Assembly (NCBI GenBank): GCA_018267385.1
Contig: JAFDYN010000014.1
Coordinates: forward strand, 120,950-184,949
Source: Bacteroidota bacterium
GTDB taxonomy: Bacteria > Bacteroidota > Bacteroidia > Chitinophagales > LD1
Direction of reading: 5' to 3'
Length of the DNA: 64,000 nucleotides
The notes under the pieces are model-generated. The model was not told the DNA's origin. It worked only from the letters and a program-made list of their open reading frames with translations, and did no database searches. Shown here piece after piece: positions 36,234-45,279 of the stretch (positions are counted from its first letter, which is position 1; the number at the start of each line of letters is the position of its first letter). The translations under genes and the position numbers were made by a program.

Positions 36234-37136
36234 ATGAAAAGGAACGTTACGATCGTTGTATCTGTGCTTGTTGTTTTGGGCGCAGTCCTCCTGACCAGCT
36301 CCCGCCTGGTATCCAATAGTGCTCAACCTCCGCAGCCACCGGGCCAGGGGCTGGCCGGAGATCCGGGTCAGACCACCTGCAGCCACTGCCATGCCGGCAA
36401 TACCCGCGCAGATGCTACTAAGTTTACACTCAAACTGGCTGGTGACTCTGCCGGCCTGGTAGGTAGTGCGAATGTCGTATCGGGTACCACACAGTACATA
36501 CCGGACTCGACTCAGTGGGTATCCCTGGAGCTGAACGGCACTAATGGCAGTACGCCGAGGTTCGGATTTCAGATCACAGCTCTCGACTCTGCCAATAACC
36601 TGGCAGGCACGTTTACACTGACCAATACCGCCAATACCTCTCTGGAGTCGAGCAGCCAAACCGGGAGGAAATATGTAGGCCACAAAGCAGCTAATGCTAC
36701 TACCAAAGCCTGGTCATTTAAATGGAAGGCGCCGCACTCGGGTGCTGTCACATTCTACTACACATGCAATATGGCCAACGGCGACGGTGTAGAGTACCTG
36801 CCGGGAGACTCTGTCTACTCAGGCACCGCTATGATCACTGCCGGTCCGGAGGTAAATGTAGGCATAGCAGAGCTGTCAGAGATATCTGCTATCACAGCCT
36901 ATCCGCTGCCATTCACTCACGGGCTGAATCTCAAAATGAATGTGAAAGAGGAGGCGGATATCACTATATCCCTGGTATCCTTATCCGGCGGGCTTGTCAA
37001 GCCACTCTTTGACGGACACGTATCTGTGGGGGCGATGAATAAAGCTTTTGATCTAAGCGGCGCGTCTGCAGGTATCTATATGATAAAAGTCACCTCGGCA
37101 AGCGGAGAAAGAACCTTACAGATCGTTAAACTTTAA
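36234..37136 (+). CDS. Choice-of-anchor V / reeler-like protein with CxxCH motif and T9SS sorting domain
   Basis: This 300-residue exported protein has an N-terminal hydrophobic signal. TTCSHCHAGN at about residues 43-52 is a C-x-x-C-H heme c motif preceded by GQGLAGDPGQ. A reeler-type beta domain follows at about 60-205, with VSLELNGTNGSTPRFGFQITAL and TFYYTCNMANGDG. The C-terminal domain of about 75 residues ends GIYMIKVTSASGERTLQIVKL and fits a T9SS type A sorting signal. It heads a run of envelope redox-looking genes (37243, 37677, 38262). Confidence 0.8.
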   Translation: MKRNVTIVVSVLVVLGAVLLTSSRLVSNSAQPPQPPGQGLAGDPGQTTCSHCHAGNTRADATKFTLKLAGDSAGLVGSANVVSGTTQYIPDSTQWVSLELNGTNGSTPRFGFQITALDSANNLAGTFTLTNTANTSLESSSQTGRKYVGHKAANATTKAWSFKWKAPHSGAVTFYYTCNMANGDGVEYLPGDSVYSGTAMITAGPEVNVGIAELSEISAITAYPLPFTHGLNLKMNVKEEADITISLVSLSGGLVKPLFDGHVSVGAMNKAFDLSGASAGIYMIKVTSASGERTLQIVKL

Positions 37137-37242
37137 CGTTTTCAATTGTCTAATTTTCATAGTATTGTTAACGGGTTTACCGAAAAAGCGGACCTTGACG
37201 GCTAAATCCTGATACATTACTGTCTAAACACAATCTGTTGTA

Positions 37243-37620
37243 ATGAAGAAAATCTGGGTAGTGCTTTCTCTGTTGGTTATGACCTTTTTCTGGTATTCGT
37301 GTACGAAAGATACAGCTCCGGCTCCCACCGTCAATAGCGGCAACTGTGATACCACCAAAGTTAATTTTACTAAAGACCTCACACCGATCATATCATCTAC
37401 TTGCCTTGGCTCGTCATGTCATAGCCCCGGCAGCGGTCAAAATGACTTTACCAGCTATGTAGTGACCAAGGGCGATATAGATAACATCCTGTGCCGTATA
37501 CAGGCTCCGGGTACGTCTTTCTGTGGCGCACGTATGCCGCAGGGACTGCCCCCGCTGGCTGATACCGTGAAAGCCGTTTTTGTAAATTGGAAGGCGGATG
37601 GATTCTACGATTGCCAATAG
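37243..37620 (+). CDS. Cytochrome-c-like lipoprotein with CX4CH motif
   Basis: This 125-residue lipoprotein (lipobox FWYSC, Cys at about 20) has VNFTKDLTPIISSTCLGSSCHSPG. The arrangement I-x-P-I then C-x4-C-H is like a single-heme cytochrome c with two extra residues between the cysteines. The later MPQGLPPLADTV can supply the axial Met (Met near residue 103). Wider CX4CH sites are known in some multiheme cytochromes, so heme attachment is possible but unproven. The reading frame of the YceI gene overlaps its end only if a much longer start is used. Confidence 0.7.
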   Translation: MKKIWVVLSLLVMTFFWYSCTKDTAPAPTVNSGNCDTTKVNFTKDLTPIISSTCLGSSCHSPGSGQNDFTSYVVTKGDIDNILCRIQAPGTSFCGARMPQGLPPLADTVKAVFVNWKADGFYDCQ

Positions 37621-37676
37621 AAGTAGGGCAATTGGCGTGCTATTTGAATATGACAGATCACACTAATAATACAAGA

Positions 37677-38225
37677 ATGAAAAGCATCCTCACAGCGCTC
37701 ACGCTGGTGCTATGCCTGTCTCTCTCCGCTCAGGAGTATGTAGACAAGAAGGGTACGGTACACTTTCTCTCAGAAGCAACTATCGAAAATATAGAGGCGA
37801 CGACTCACTCTGCCGGCTCGGCCATTAACACTGTATCCAAGCGTGTGGTAGCCAAAATACCTATCATCACCTTCAAGTTTAAAGACAAGCTCATGGAGGA
37901 GCACTTTAATGAGAACTACCTCGAGAGCGATAAGTATCCATACGGCGTGCTAAACGGTACCATAGTGGAAGCCATAGACTTCACTAAAGATGGCGTCTAT
38001 GACGTGACTGTGAAAGGCACTTTCGAGATACATGGTGTGAAGCACGAGCAGGAGGTCAAAGGCAAACTGACCATCAAGAATGGTGCTCCGGCCAGTGCCA
38101 CTGCGGCATTTGGGATCAAACTGTCTGACTACAAGATCAGGATACCATCGCTACTGGGAGCCAATATCTCTGAAGGCGTGAACGTGGATGTCAACTTCAA
38201 CTACGAGAAATTTGAGAAGAAGTAA
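37677..38225 (+). CDS. YceI-family periplasmic protein
   Basis: With the start at 37677 (MKSILTALTLVLCLSLSAQ), the protein has 182 residues, a signal peptide and one YceI lipocalin-like barrel. The conserved DVTVKGTFEIHGVKHEQEVKG segment is diagnostic of the family, whose members bind polyisoprenoids or amphiphiles. A longer frame begins at 37587 inside the previous gene but lacks a signal at its start. The gene lies 56 bases downstream of the CX4CH lipoprotein, in a likely shared operon. Confidence 0.88.
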   Translation: MKSILTALTLVLCLSLSAQEYVDKKGTVHFLSEATIENIEATTHSAGSAINTVSKRVVAKIPIITFKFKDKLMEEHFNENYLESDKYPYGVLNGTIVEAIDFTKDGVYDVTVKGTFEIHGVKHEQEVKGKLTIKNGAPASATAAFGIKLSDYKIRIPSLLGANISEGVNVDVNFNYEKFEKK

Positions 38226-38261
38226 GCTCCCGCTTTGATCTGATAAAACACAGCTATATAC

Positions 38262-39347
38262 ATGAAGAATTTTTATCTCGCTTTTGCTTTTGCCATGCTG
38301 GTATCTGCAGTATATGCTCAGGACTCTACTGCCTCTGTGCTGGATGATATCATGAGCGCAGAGGCGCCTAAGCATACGAATGTGGCGTACACCTTCAAGA
38401 GTACACATATCATCTGCGGCCAGTCTATAGAAATGACCAAGAAGAACGCCCTTGACTTTCGCGTGGTTCACCGCTTCGGCAATATAGCAGACAAAAATGC
38501 AGGCCATACGCTGGCGGGCTTCTATGCTATCTCTGATGTGCTCTTTTCGTTTGACTATGGTGTCACCGAAGATCTGTCAGTAGGTACCGAGTTTGCCAAG
38601 GGGGCGGGGCCGGTGCAAGAACTATATAATGCGCACATTAAGTATCGCGTGTTGAAGCAGACCAGTGACTTTCACATACCATTCACCATCACGCTATATG
38701 GCAATGCTGCTGTATCGGGGATGAAGAATGATCCCTTCACCGGCAATAGGTGGAAGTACAGTACGACCGACACCACTACCGGCGTCACCACTACCTATGG
38801 CTCACCTATGCACCGCTTCTCTTATGTGCTGCAGGCGCTCATAGCCTGCAAGGCTACAGACTGGCTCTCCGTGCAGCTGTCACCTACCTTTGTCTGGAGA
38901 AACTATGTAGGACCCGGCTCCTATCCCGGCCTCGGTGCTGACAAGAATGGCATGTTCTTCCTCGGCCTCTCTGCCCGCGCCAAGATGACCAAGCGCCAGG
39001 CTATTGTGTTTGAGTACTTCCTCCCTATCACCCGTAGCGGAGCTACCTACAGAGAGTACTTCCCTATGCTGAGGGGTCACCTTAATGCCGGCTATTTCCC
39101 GTGCCTCAACCTGGGCTATGAGGTAGAGACCGGAGGCCACGTATTCACCATCACGCTGACCAATACACAAGGCCTGATGGAGAATGACTTCCTGCCGTAT
39201 ACCAGCGCCACCTGGGCCAAAGGTGGCTTCCGCCTTGGCTTTACTATCTCACGTATCTTCCAGTTTGGCGACCGTAGCATCAACCCATGGACGGGCAAGG
39301 CTCCTAAGCCTAAAAAGAGTAAAAAGAGTGACGTGATCCTCAACTAA
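38262..39347 (+). CDS. DUF5777-type beta-barrel protein
   Basis: This 361-residue protein has a signal peptide (1-20). Its barrel-like sequence contains FGNIADKNAGHTLAGFY, VLFSFDYGVTEDLSVGTEF and GFTISRIFQFGDRS, matching the DUF5777 family of Bacteroidota. It is probably an outer-membrane barrel. It starts 36 bases after the YceI gene, and a strong terminator follows. The four genes from 36234 probably form one transcription unit. Confidence 0.8.
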   Translation: MKNFYLAFAFAMLVSAVYAQDSTASVLDDIMSAEAPKHTNVAYTFKSTHIICGQSIEMTKKNALDFRVVHRFGNIADKNAGHTLAGFYAISDVLFSFDYGVTEDLSVGTEFAKGAGPVQELYNAHIKYRVLKQTSDFHIPFTITLYGNAAVSGMKNDPFTGNRWKYSTTDTTTGVTTTYGSPMHRFSYVLQALIACKATDWLSVQLSPTFVWRNYVGPGSYPGLGADKNGMFFLGLSARAKMTKRQAIVFEYFLPITRSGATYREYFPMLRGHLNAGYFPCLNLGYEVETGGHVFTITLTNTQGLMENDFLPYTSATWAKGGFRLGFTISRIFQFGDRSINPWTGKAPKPKKSKKSDVILN

Positions 39348-39370
39348 TCTACTCACAACCTTATATATAT

Positions 39371-39397
39371 AGCGGCTCTTGAGGGCCGCTTTTTTTA
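39371..39397 (+). terminator. Terminator after the DUF5777 gene
   Basis: AGCGGC (39371-39376) pairs with GCCGCT (39385-39390), followed by seven T. Confidence 0.8.
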
Positions 39398-39535
39398 TAC
39401 CTCTCACCAAGTCTTTCGACTGTATAGCTGGTATGCCTGCGTATCGCCCATGCAAGTTTTCCGACTAAGCACAAAACATCAAACACTTGTTTTTTAGTTA
39501 ATTATATATTAAATATAACTACTGGACAAAGTCAC

Positions 39536-39543
39536 TACCTTTG
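39536..39543 (+). promoter_or_regulatory. Likely -7 element of the DinB-family gene
   Basis: TACCTTTG matches TAnnTTTG and ends 17 bases before the ATG at 39561. The stretch upstream is strongly AT-rich, but no clear TTG at -33 is seen. Confidence 0.4.
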
Positions 39544-39560
39544 CCGGCAAAGATCGAGTA

Positions 39561-40055
39561 ATGACCACACCAGAGCGCAGAGACCTGATAGCCTCCTATG
39601 GCAAAGCCTATGAAACGCTGACTGCAGCACTTTGGCAGTTTCCTACAGAGATGTGGCAGTGGCAGCCCGGGCCGGGCAAGTGGAGCATCCATGAGATCAT
39701 CATCCATATAGCAGATAGTGAGGCCAACTCCTATATCCGCTGCCGCAGGCTGATAGCCGAACCGGGTAGCGGAGTTTACGGCTATGACGAGAATAAATGG
39801 GCACAGGTACTGGACTACCACAGCCGGTCTACAGATGAGGCACTGGACCTCTTTAAAGCCTTGAGGCAGTCGAGCTGGCAGCTCATAAAGGACCAGCCCG
39901 ATCATGTGTGGCACACTGCTACAGTGCTGCACTCTGAGGCCGGCACAGTGAGTATGGAGCAGTGGCTACGCACCTATGAGGAGCACATACCGGTACACAT
40001 CCGCCAGATGGAGCGCACCTACCGGGCGTGGCTGGATGCCGGCAGCTCGGCATAA
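39561..40055 (+). CDS. DinB/YfiT-family putative metalloenzyme
   Basis: This 164-residue four-helix protein has metal-ligand-type histidines: His in WSIHEIIIHIAD (residue about 49-50) and the pair in EEHIPVHIRQM (about 141-145). These match the DinB/YfiT fold, whose bacterial members include bacillithiol or mycothiol S-transferases and many unassigned proteins. No substrate can be given. Its stop overlaps the leftward terminator of the DUF5684 gene. Confidence 0.85.
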   Translation: MTTPERRDLIASYGKAYETLTAALWQFPTEMWQWQPGPGKWSIHEIIIHIADSEANSYIRCRRLIAEPGSGVYGYDENKWAQVLDYHSRSTDEALDLFKALRQSSWQLIKDQPDHVWHTATVLHSEAGTVSMEQWLRTYEEHIPVHIRQMERTYRAWLDAGSSA

Positions 40056-40078
40056 AAAAGGCGGGCACCAGGCCCGCC
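40054..40078 (-). terminator. Terminator of the DUF5684 gene
   Basis: GGCGGGC (40060-40066) and GCCCGCC (40072-40078) form a 7-bp stem. The A run at 40054-40059 is the T tail on the minus strand. Confidence 0.75.
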
Positions 40079-40100
40079 TCAATCATATCAGTGCTCCCGA

Positions 40101-40469
40101 CTATGCTGCAGCCGGAGCAGCAGCGCCACCCGGACCTACATATACAGCATCGCCAAAGGCAAGCATAGGAAAGAAAATAATACCGAGGAAGATCAGACCA
40201 ATAGCGTAGCCTGTATCCTTGCCGAAAGACTTGGCCAGGGCTATCATGACCATAATGAGTATCACGAAGTTGACCAGCGGAATACACAGCAGCACGATCC
40301 ACCACAGCGGCTTGCCCGCTATCTCCAGCAGGACGATCAGGTTATAAATAGGAACGATAGCTGCCCAGCCTGGTTTGCCGGCCTTTGTATAGATCTTCCA
40401 CATGGTCGCTACCATAAAAACTACGAGCGCCAGATAAATAAGAACTACGAATAATAGTGCACCTGCCAT
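40101..40469 (-). CDS. DUF5684 small membrane protein
   Basis: This 122-residue protein has about three to four hydrophobic helices. The family pattern is TMWKIYTKAGKPGWAAIVPI, then LEIAGKPLWWIVLL and AKSFGKDTGYAIGLI, as in DUF5684 proteins. It ends in a Gly/Ala-rich tail, GPGGAAAPAAA. Function is unknown. It is monocistronic and followed by a good terminator. Confidence 0.75.
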   Translation of the reverse strand: MAGALLFVVLIYLALVVFMVATMWKIYTKAGKPGWAAIVPIYNLIVLLEIAGKPLWWIVLLCIPLVNFVILIMVMIALAKSFGKDTGYAIGLIFLGIIFFPMLAFGDAVYVGPGGAAAPAAA

Positions 40470-40775
40470 AATAATTTGTTTTTGGGTTTTATTGAATGCC
40501 TACACTGACGGTTTCGGCTTTTTCCGGCATGGTTTTACTATGCCATGCTCACGGGAGTAGATGAATCATAAATGGGTGAACCAGCCCAGATCGGATCGTT
40601 TCGGATAAGTTATTTCTGTACAAGATAAGCGCTCCATCCGGATTTTAAAATTAATATACATGTAAAGTATCCACTATCAGGCTATCTGTTCCGAAATCCA
40701 AAAAAACTTAACAATTTACCCATGCCTCGCAGGCAGACGGGATTATCCTACCTTTGGGGTATAACTATTTGCATC
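40470..40775. other. 306-base gap between DUF5684 and DsbD-alpha genes
   Basis: No gene was found here. It should hold the leftward promoter of the DUF5684 gene and the rightward promoter of the next gene; TACCTTTG at 40749-40756 matches TAnnTTTG and lies 19 bases before the ATG at 40776. An imperfect inverted repeat GCATGG/CCATGC (40527-40548) is of unknown meaning. Confidence 0.4.
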
Positions 40776-41225
40776 ATGTCTCGTCTATCCGCTCTTATCG
40801 CTGCGCTATTGATCTCCCTCTCGTCCTTTGCCCAGATCGTAAAACCAGTACACTGGAGCTGGCAGGCCCAAAAGGTAAAAGAAGGAGAATACAAACTGGT
40901 ATTCACCGCCCAGATAGACAAGCCGTGGCATACCTACGGCATCAATATACCGGATGGCGGCCCGGTCAGGACCAGCTTCACCTATGATAAGAATAGCGAC
41001 CTGCAGATGGTAGGCAAGATGACAGAGGCCGGCCCGAAGATGAAGGATGCGATGGATGATGTATTTCAGATCAAGCTAAGATACTTTGAAGAAAAGGCAG
41101 TATTTGAGCAAACGGTAAAGGCGAAAAAAGGCACAAAGGTGACCGGCACGCTGGAGTACATGGCCTGTGACGACAAATCCTGCCTGGCACCCGAGCGCAA
41201 AAAATTTGAGATCGTGATCCCTTAG
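40776..41225 (+). CDS. Free-standing DsbD N-terminal (alpha) domain protein
   Basis: With the start at 40776 (MSRLSALIAALLISLSSFAQ), the protein has 149 residues with a signal peptide. The mature part matches the DsbD alpha domain: HWSWQAQKVKEGEYKLVF, IDKPWHTYGI and the redox pair region YMACDDKSCLAPE, with Cys-x4-Cys. It is a clear relative of the N-terminal domain of the next gene's product. It probably is a periplasmic disulfide carrier that receives electrons from the membrane part of DsbD. The next gene starts 70 bases later. Confidence 0.85.
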   Translation: MSRLSALIAALLISLSSFAQIVKPVHWSWQAQKVKEGEYKLVFTAQIDKPWHTYGINIPDGGPVRTSFTYDKNSDLQMVGKMTEAGPKMKDAMDDVFQIKLRYFEEKAVFEQTVKAKKGTKVTGTLEYMACDDKSCLAPERKKFEIVIP

Positions 41226-41295
41226 GCTGTAATACTTTAGCCGTCTGCCCGTCCAACTGGCAGATTCTTATATTTGACCCACATCTATACCTGTC

Positions 41296-43365
41296 ATGAA
41301 TCAGATCAAGACACTTCTCGTCCTACTTCTTTTTAGTACCGTTTCCTTTGCTCAAGTCCTGACCCCGCGCCACTGGAGCTTTCGTGCACAGCATGTGAAA
41401 GATGACCAATATGACCTGATCCTGACCATGGATATAGACCGGCCCTGGCACGGCTACAGCCAGAAGGTAGACGGCGATGCGCCACTACCTACGTCTATAG
41501 ACTTTGACAAAAACGCAGATATAGAGCTGATAGGTGCCACTGCGGAGGGTGGGCCTAATGTACATGTGATAGATGATGCGCTCAACGGTGGCAAAATGAA
41601 GATCTTTGAGGACCGGGCCATCTTTACCCAGCGTATCAAGCTGAAAAAAGCGACAGTAGTGACCGGTGCTGTGACAGCACAGGTCTGCGACGATAAATCC
41701 TGCCTGCCTCCGGAGACCAAGACATTTAAGATAGCTGTAGGCGCCGCTCCTGCTAAGGCAGATACAGCCAAGGCTAAAAGCGGTTTGTCATCTGCATTTG
41801 GCGCTAATACAAATGACAGCAATGCCGGTGATAGCGAGAATGACGCAAAGAAAGACAGCACCACTGGCACAGAGGCAGCAGCCTCTACATCAGGCCTATC
41901 CAGCTACTACCAGAACTTCTTTGACAAGTCTAAATTTGAGAAGCCGGTCAGTGACTGCGGCACCAAAGAAGAGCCACTGACCACCTGGCTCGTCTTCCTC
42001 TTTGGCCTCGGTGGCGGATTAGCTGCGCTGCTCACGCCTTGTGTCTTCCCTATGATACCGCTCACGGTGAGCTTCTTTATCAAGCGGGGTGAAAATAAAA
42101 ACAGCGGGCGCTGGGAGTCTGTTTTCTATGGCTTCAGTATTATGCTTATTTTCTTCCTGCTGTCACTGCCCTTCTTGTTTCTGAATCTCTCCAGCAATGC
42201 GCTGAACGGACTAGCCACTAATATGTGGTACAACCTCGCCTTCTTCGTAGTATTTATCGTTTTTGCCATTAGCTTCTTTGGCTATTATGAGATCGCACTG
42301 CCCAGTTCACTGGCTACCAAGGTAGACTCAGCCTCCAATGCCGGTGGCATGATCGGTATCTTCTTCATGGCACTGACGCTGGTGATCGTCTCCTTCTCAT
42401 GTACTGGCCCACTGATAGGCACCCTGCTGGCCAGCCTCGGGGGAGCTAATGGCAAACTGAATCTTGTGGTCGGTATGACATCCTTTGGTTTTGCTATGGG
42501 GTTGCCGTTTACGCTGTTTGCTTTCTTTCCCGGTCTGCTCAAGAAACTGCCACGCTCCGGTGGATGGATGGATACGGTGAAGAAGTTCTTTGGTTTTGCC
42601 GAGCTGATACTGGCTATGAAGTTTCTCTCCAATGCGGACCTCGTGGGACACTGGGGCGTGGTGAAGAAAGAGATATTCCTCGCCGTATGGGTGCTGCTTG
42701 GCGCAGCGCTTTTCCTCTATCTGATCGGTATCATCAAATTCAAATCAGAGGCGCCGATGACCAGCAGGTCTCCGATCCGTATGATCATAGCTGCGGTGAT
42801 ATTCCTTTTCACCGCATACTGTGCCTATGGCCTGAGTGGCAGGGAGGTGCGGCTGCTCAGCGGCTTCATACCACCGGACTACTATTCCATCTTCCCAAAG
42901 AAATCTGACTGTCCGGATGACCTCAGTTGCTTTCACGACTACGATGAGGCGGTAGCATACGCACGCAAGAGTAACAAGCCGATCTTTATAGACTTCACCG
43001 GATACAACTGTGCTAACTGCCGCAAAATGGAGGAAACAATCTGGACAGATGCAGAGGTATATCGCCGCCTCAGCCAGAAGTATGTGATCGTCTCGCTCTA
43101 CGTAGATGACTACAGGAGGAAACTGCCTGCCGACATGGCCTACACCTCTCCTATGACGGGTGATGAGCGCACCACCTATGGAGATAAGTGGAGTGACTTT
43201 CAGGCTGTCTGCTTCAATACCAATACGCAGCCTCAGTATGTACTGATCAGCCCTGACGAGAAGCGTCTGAATAACTCATGGAAGGGATATGATGCGGACC
43301 CTAAGAAGTTCAGAGATTTTCTGGACTGTGGTCTGGCCGCCTATGCTACCGTGCAGGCAAAGTAA
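41296..43365 (+). CDS. dsbD: Thiol:disulfide interchange protein DsbD
   Basis: This 689-residue protein has a signal peptide and an alpha domain (about 20-150, with ACDDKSC-type VCDDKSC). A low-complexity linker covers about 150-215. The membrane domain (about 225-520) has both transmembrane redox cysteines, in LLTPCVFPMIPLTVSFF and SFSCTGPLIGTLL. A C-terminal thioredoxin domain carries YNCANCRKM (about 571-574). It moves electrons from cytoplasmic thioredoxin through the membrane to periplasmic thiols and cytochrome c maturation. Its end overlaps the convergent kinase gene by 20 bases. Confidence 0.92.
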   Translation: MNQIKTLLVLLLFSTVSFAQVLTPRHWSFRAQHVKDDQYDLILTMDIDRPWHGYSQKVDGDAPLPTSIDFDKNADIELIGATAEGGPNVHVIDDALNGGKMKIFEDRAIFTQRIKLKKATVVTGAVTAQVCDDKSCLPPETKTFKIAVGAAPAKADTAKAKSGLSSAFGANTNDSNAGDSENDAKKDSTTGTEAAASTSGLSSYYQNFFDKSKFEKPVSDCGTKEEPLTTWLVFLFGLGGGLAALLTPCVFPMIPLTVSFFIKRGENKNSGRWESVFYGFSIMLIFFLLSLPFLFLNLSSNALNGLATNMWYNLAFFVVFIVFAISFFGYYEIALPSSLATKVDSASNAGGMIGIFFMALTLVIVSFSCTGPLIGTLLASLGGANGKLNLVVGMTSFGFAMGLPFTLFAFFPGLLKKLPRSGGWMDTVKKFFGFAELILAMKFLSNADLVGHWGVVKKEIFLAVWVLLGAALFLYLIGIIKFKSEAPMTSRSPIRMIIAAVIFLFTAYCAYGLSGREVRLLSGFIPPDYYSIFPKKSDCPDDLSCFHDYDEAVAYARKSNKPIFIDFTGYNCANCRKMEETIWTDAEVYRRLSQKYVIVSLYVDDYRRKLPADMAYTSPMTGDERTTYGDKWSDFQAVCFNTNTQPQYVLISPDEKRLNNSWKGYDADPKKFRDFLDCGLAAYATVQAK

Positions 43366-45127
43366 AGCAGAAATCGGTGCCATTTTCCGCATTAGAGGCA
43401 TTCCAGATGGAGCCGCCCATGCGCTCTACTATCTTGCGGCAGATGGCCAGGCCGATACCTGAGCCGGAGTAGTGCTCCCTATTGTGCAGGCGTGAGAACA
43501 TATCAAAGATACTATCTCGGTATTTGTCATCTATGCCGATACCATTATCAGAGATACAAAACTTATAGAAACCACCTTCACGCGTATAAGTCACGGCTAC
43601 GCGCGGCGTTTTCGACTGATTATACTTGATCGCATTTGACAGCAGGTTCTGGAAGAGCTGTATCATCAACACAGAGTTGCTCCGCACTACCGGTAGCCGG
43701 GCACAGTCTATCTCTACATGGCGTGCCGCTATGACCATGCGCAGGTTCTCTTTGACCCGCTGCAGTGTCTGATTGAGGTCTACCTCTGTGAGCTCATCAT
43801 GGCTGTGCACCTTAGAGAAGGCCAGTATACCGGCTATCATCTCATTGATACGCTTGCCGCCTTCTTTGAGATAGCTCAGAAACTCTTTTTGCTCGGGATT
43901 GACTTTATCCTTGAGACTCATCTCCAGCAGCTCTGCATAGGATACGATCATTCGCACCGGCTCGCGCAGGTCATGTGAGGCCGCATGAGCAAACTGCTTC
44001 AGCTCATCATTAGACTGCTCCAGCTGGGTTACGTAGAGTTGGATCTCCTCGTTTTTCTGCCGCAGCATCTCTGTCTCTCTCTCCTGACGCTCCCTTTCAA
44101 AGTCTTTCTGGACGGCACCCATATAGAGTACTTTGTCCATTTTAAAGTTATCGAGGAGGGTCTGGCTGTGTTTTCTCTGGTACTCCAGCGCTTCTTTCAG
44201 TTTACCGCAGCGCTCATAGGCCTCAGACATCAGCTTGTATATCTTAGAGAGGTTGAGTGCTGTAGGTACAGTGGTCTTAAACTGCTGCAGGGCCTTATGA
44301 AAAAACACAATTGCCTCTTCACAGTCACCCAGTGCCAGCAGGGCACGTGCCCTCTCGTCATAGTAGCTGGCCTGGAAGGTTGGTACGTTCTTGCTGAAGA
44401 TGATATCGTGTGCACGGGCAAAATAAGCCTGTGACAACTCGCGGTTTTTCTGCTTGGCATAGAGCATACCGGTCAGCGAGGCCGAGAGGCCGGTCTGCAG
44501 TTCATTGTCTGTCTCCTCGGCCAGGCGCAGGCGCTCCAGCGAGTATTGCAGCGCCTCCTCTATTTTATCCTGTTTCTCCAGGTCATTGATGATAGCGCCG
44601 TAGCAGAATATGATGCCAGGCGTGTGGTCATTTTTTTTGTATAGCTCCAGCGCCTTGTCCAGATAGCGGCGGTCCAGTATGGCCAGATCAGTAAAGCTGA
44701 AAAGTATATAAAGATTGTAGTAGATCGTGGCCAGCATGTTTGACTCGGTCTCGGTCTGGCTTTCGATCCTCTCCATGTGCTGTATAGCAGTGAGGTAGGC
44801 TGCCTGAGCCTCCGGCAACCGGAAGAAGAAGTGATAGTTGATACCCAGATTGCCATAGTAGTAGGAGGCACGCCGTGGTATGGACATATCAAAGTAAGGC
44901 CGCGCTCGCTCGGCATACTCTATGCATCTGTCCGGGTCGCGTTTGATCAGGGAGTAGTAGTTTGAGTAGCTGACCAGCAGGTCACCTATCCGGTCGCGGT
45001 CCTGTGCCGTCTCTGCGCGGGTGAGGGCCATATCTATAGCCTCGCGCACGTCAGGCTCGCGCTGGCGCAGCATCTCGCGGATGCGGTTTACCTCATCTTG
45101 CAGGCTTATGTGTGGATCGCCCCCCAT
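43346..45127 (-). CDS. TPR-containing sensor histidine kinase, soluble
   Basis: This 593-residue protein has no signal peptide or membrane helix. TPR-like helices cover about 1-330, then a coiled coil (ERERQERETEMLRQKNEEIQL). The kinase core follows: H-box HAASHDLREPVRM (His at about 374), an N-box region LLSNAIKYNQSK, the G1 box DNGIGIDD, and the G2 box YSGSGIGLAICRKIVE. There is no receiver domain and no response regulator beside it. It is an orphan kinase, probably reading a protein partner through its TPR part. It overlaps the end of dsbD. Confidence 0.9.
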   Translation of the reverse strand: MGGDPHISLQDEVNRIREMLRQREPDVREAIDMALTRAETAQDRDRIGDLLVSYSNYYSLIKRDPDRCIEYAERARPYFDMSIPRRASYYYGNLGINYHFFFRLPEAQAAYLTAIQHMERIESQTETESNMLATIYYNLYILFSFTDLAILDRRYLDKALELYKKNDHTPGIIFCYGAIINDLEKQDKIEEALQYSLERLRLAEETDNELQTGLSASLTGMLYAKQKNRELSQAYFARAHDIIFSKNVPTFQASYYDERARALLALGDCEEAIVFFHKALQQFKTTVPTALNLSKIYKLMSEAYERCGKLKEALEYQRKHSQTLLDNFKMDKVLYMGAVQKDFERERQERETEMLRQKNEEIQLYVTQLEQSNDELKQFAHAASHDLREPVRMIVSYAELLEMSLKDKVNPEQKEFLSYLKEGGKRINEMIAGILAFSKVHSHDELTEVDLNQTLQRVKENLRMVIAARHVEIDCARLPVVRSNSVLMIQLFQNLLSNAIKYNQSKTPRVAVTYTREGGFYKFCISDNGIGIDDKYRDSIFDMFSRLHNREHYSGSGIGLAICRKIVERMGGSIWNASNAENGTDFCFTLPAR

Positions 45128-45279
45128 TGACCGGGTTTTGTGTCTAGGTTTATACGTTAAAAGCTGTACAACGTTCTACCTGTGCCCATATATATTATAT
45201 TAACATACACAGACATAGCGCAGCTTGGGGCCGGGTAATTGCAATGTCAAAGTAAAATATTTTATTCGCATTACATATC

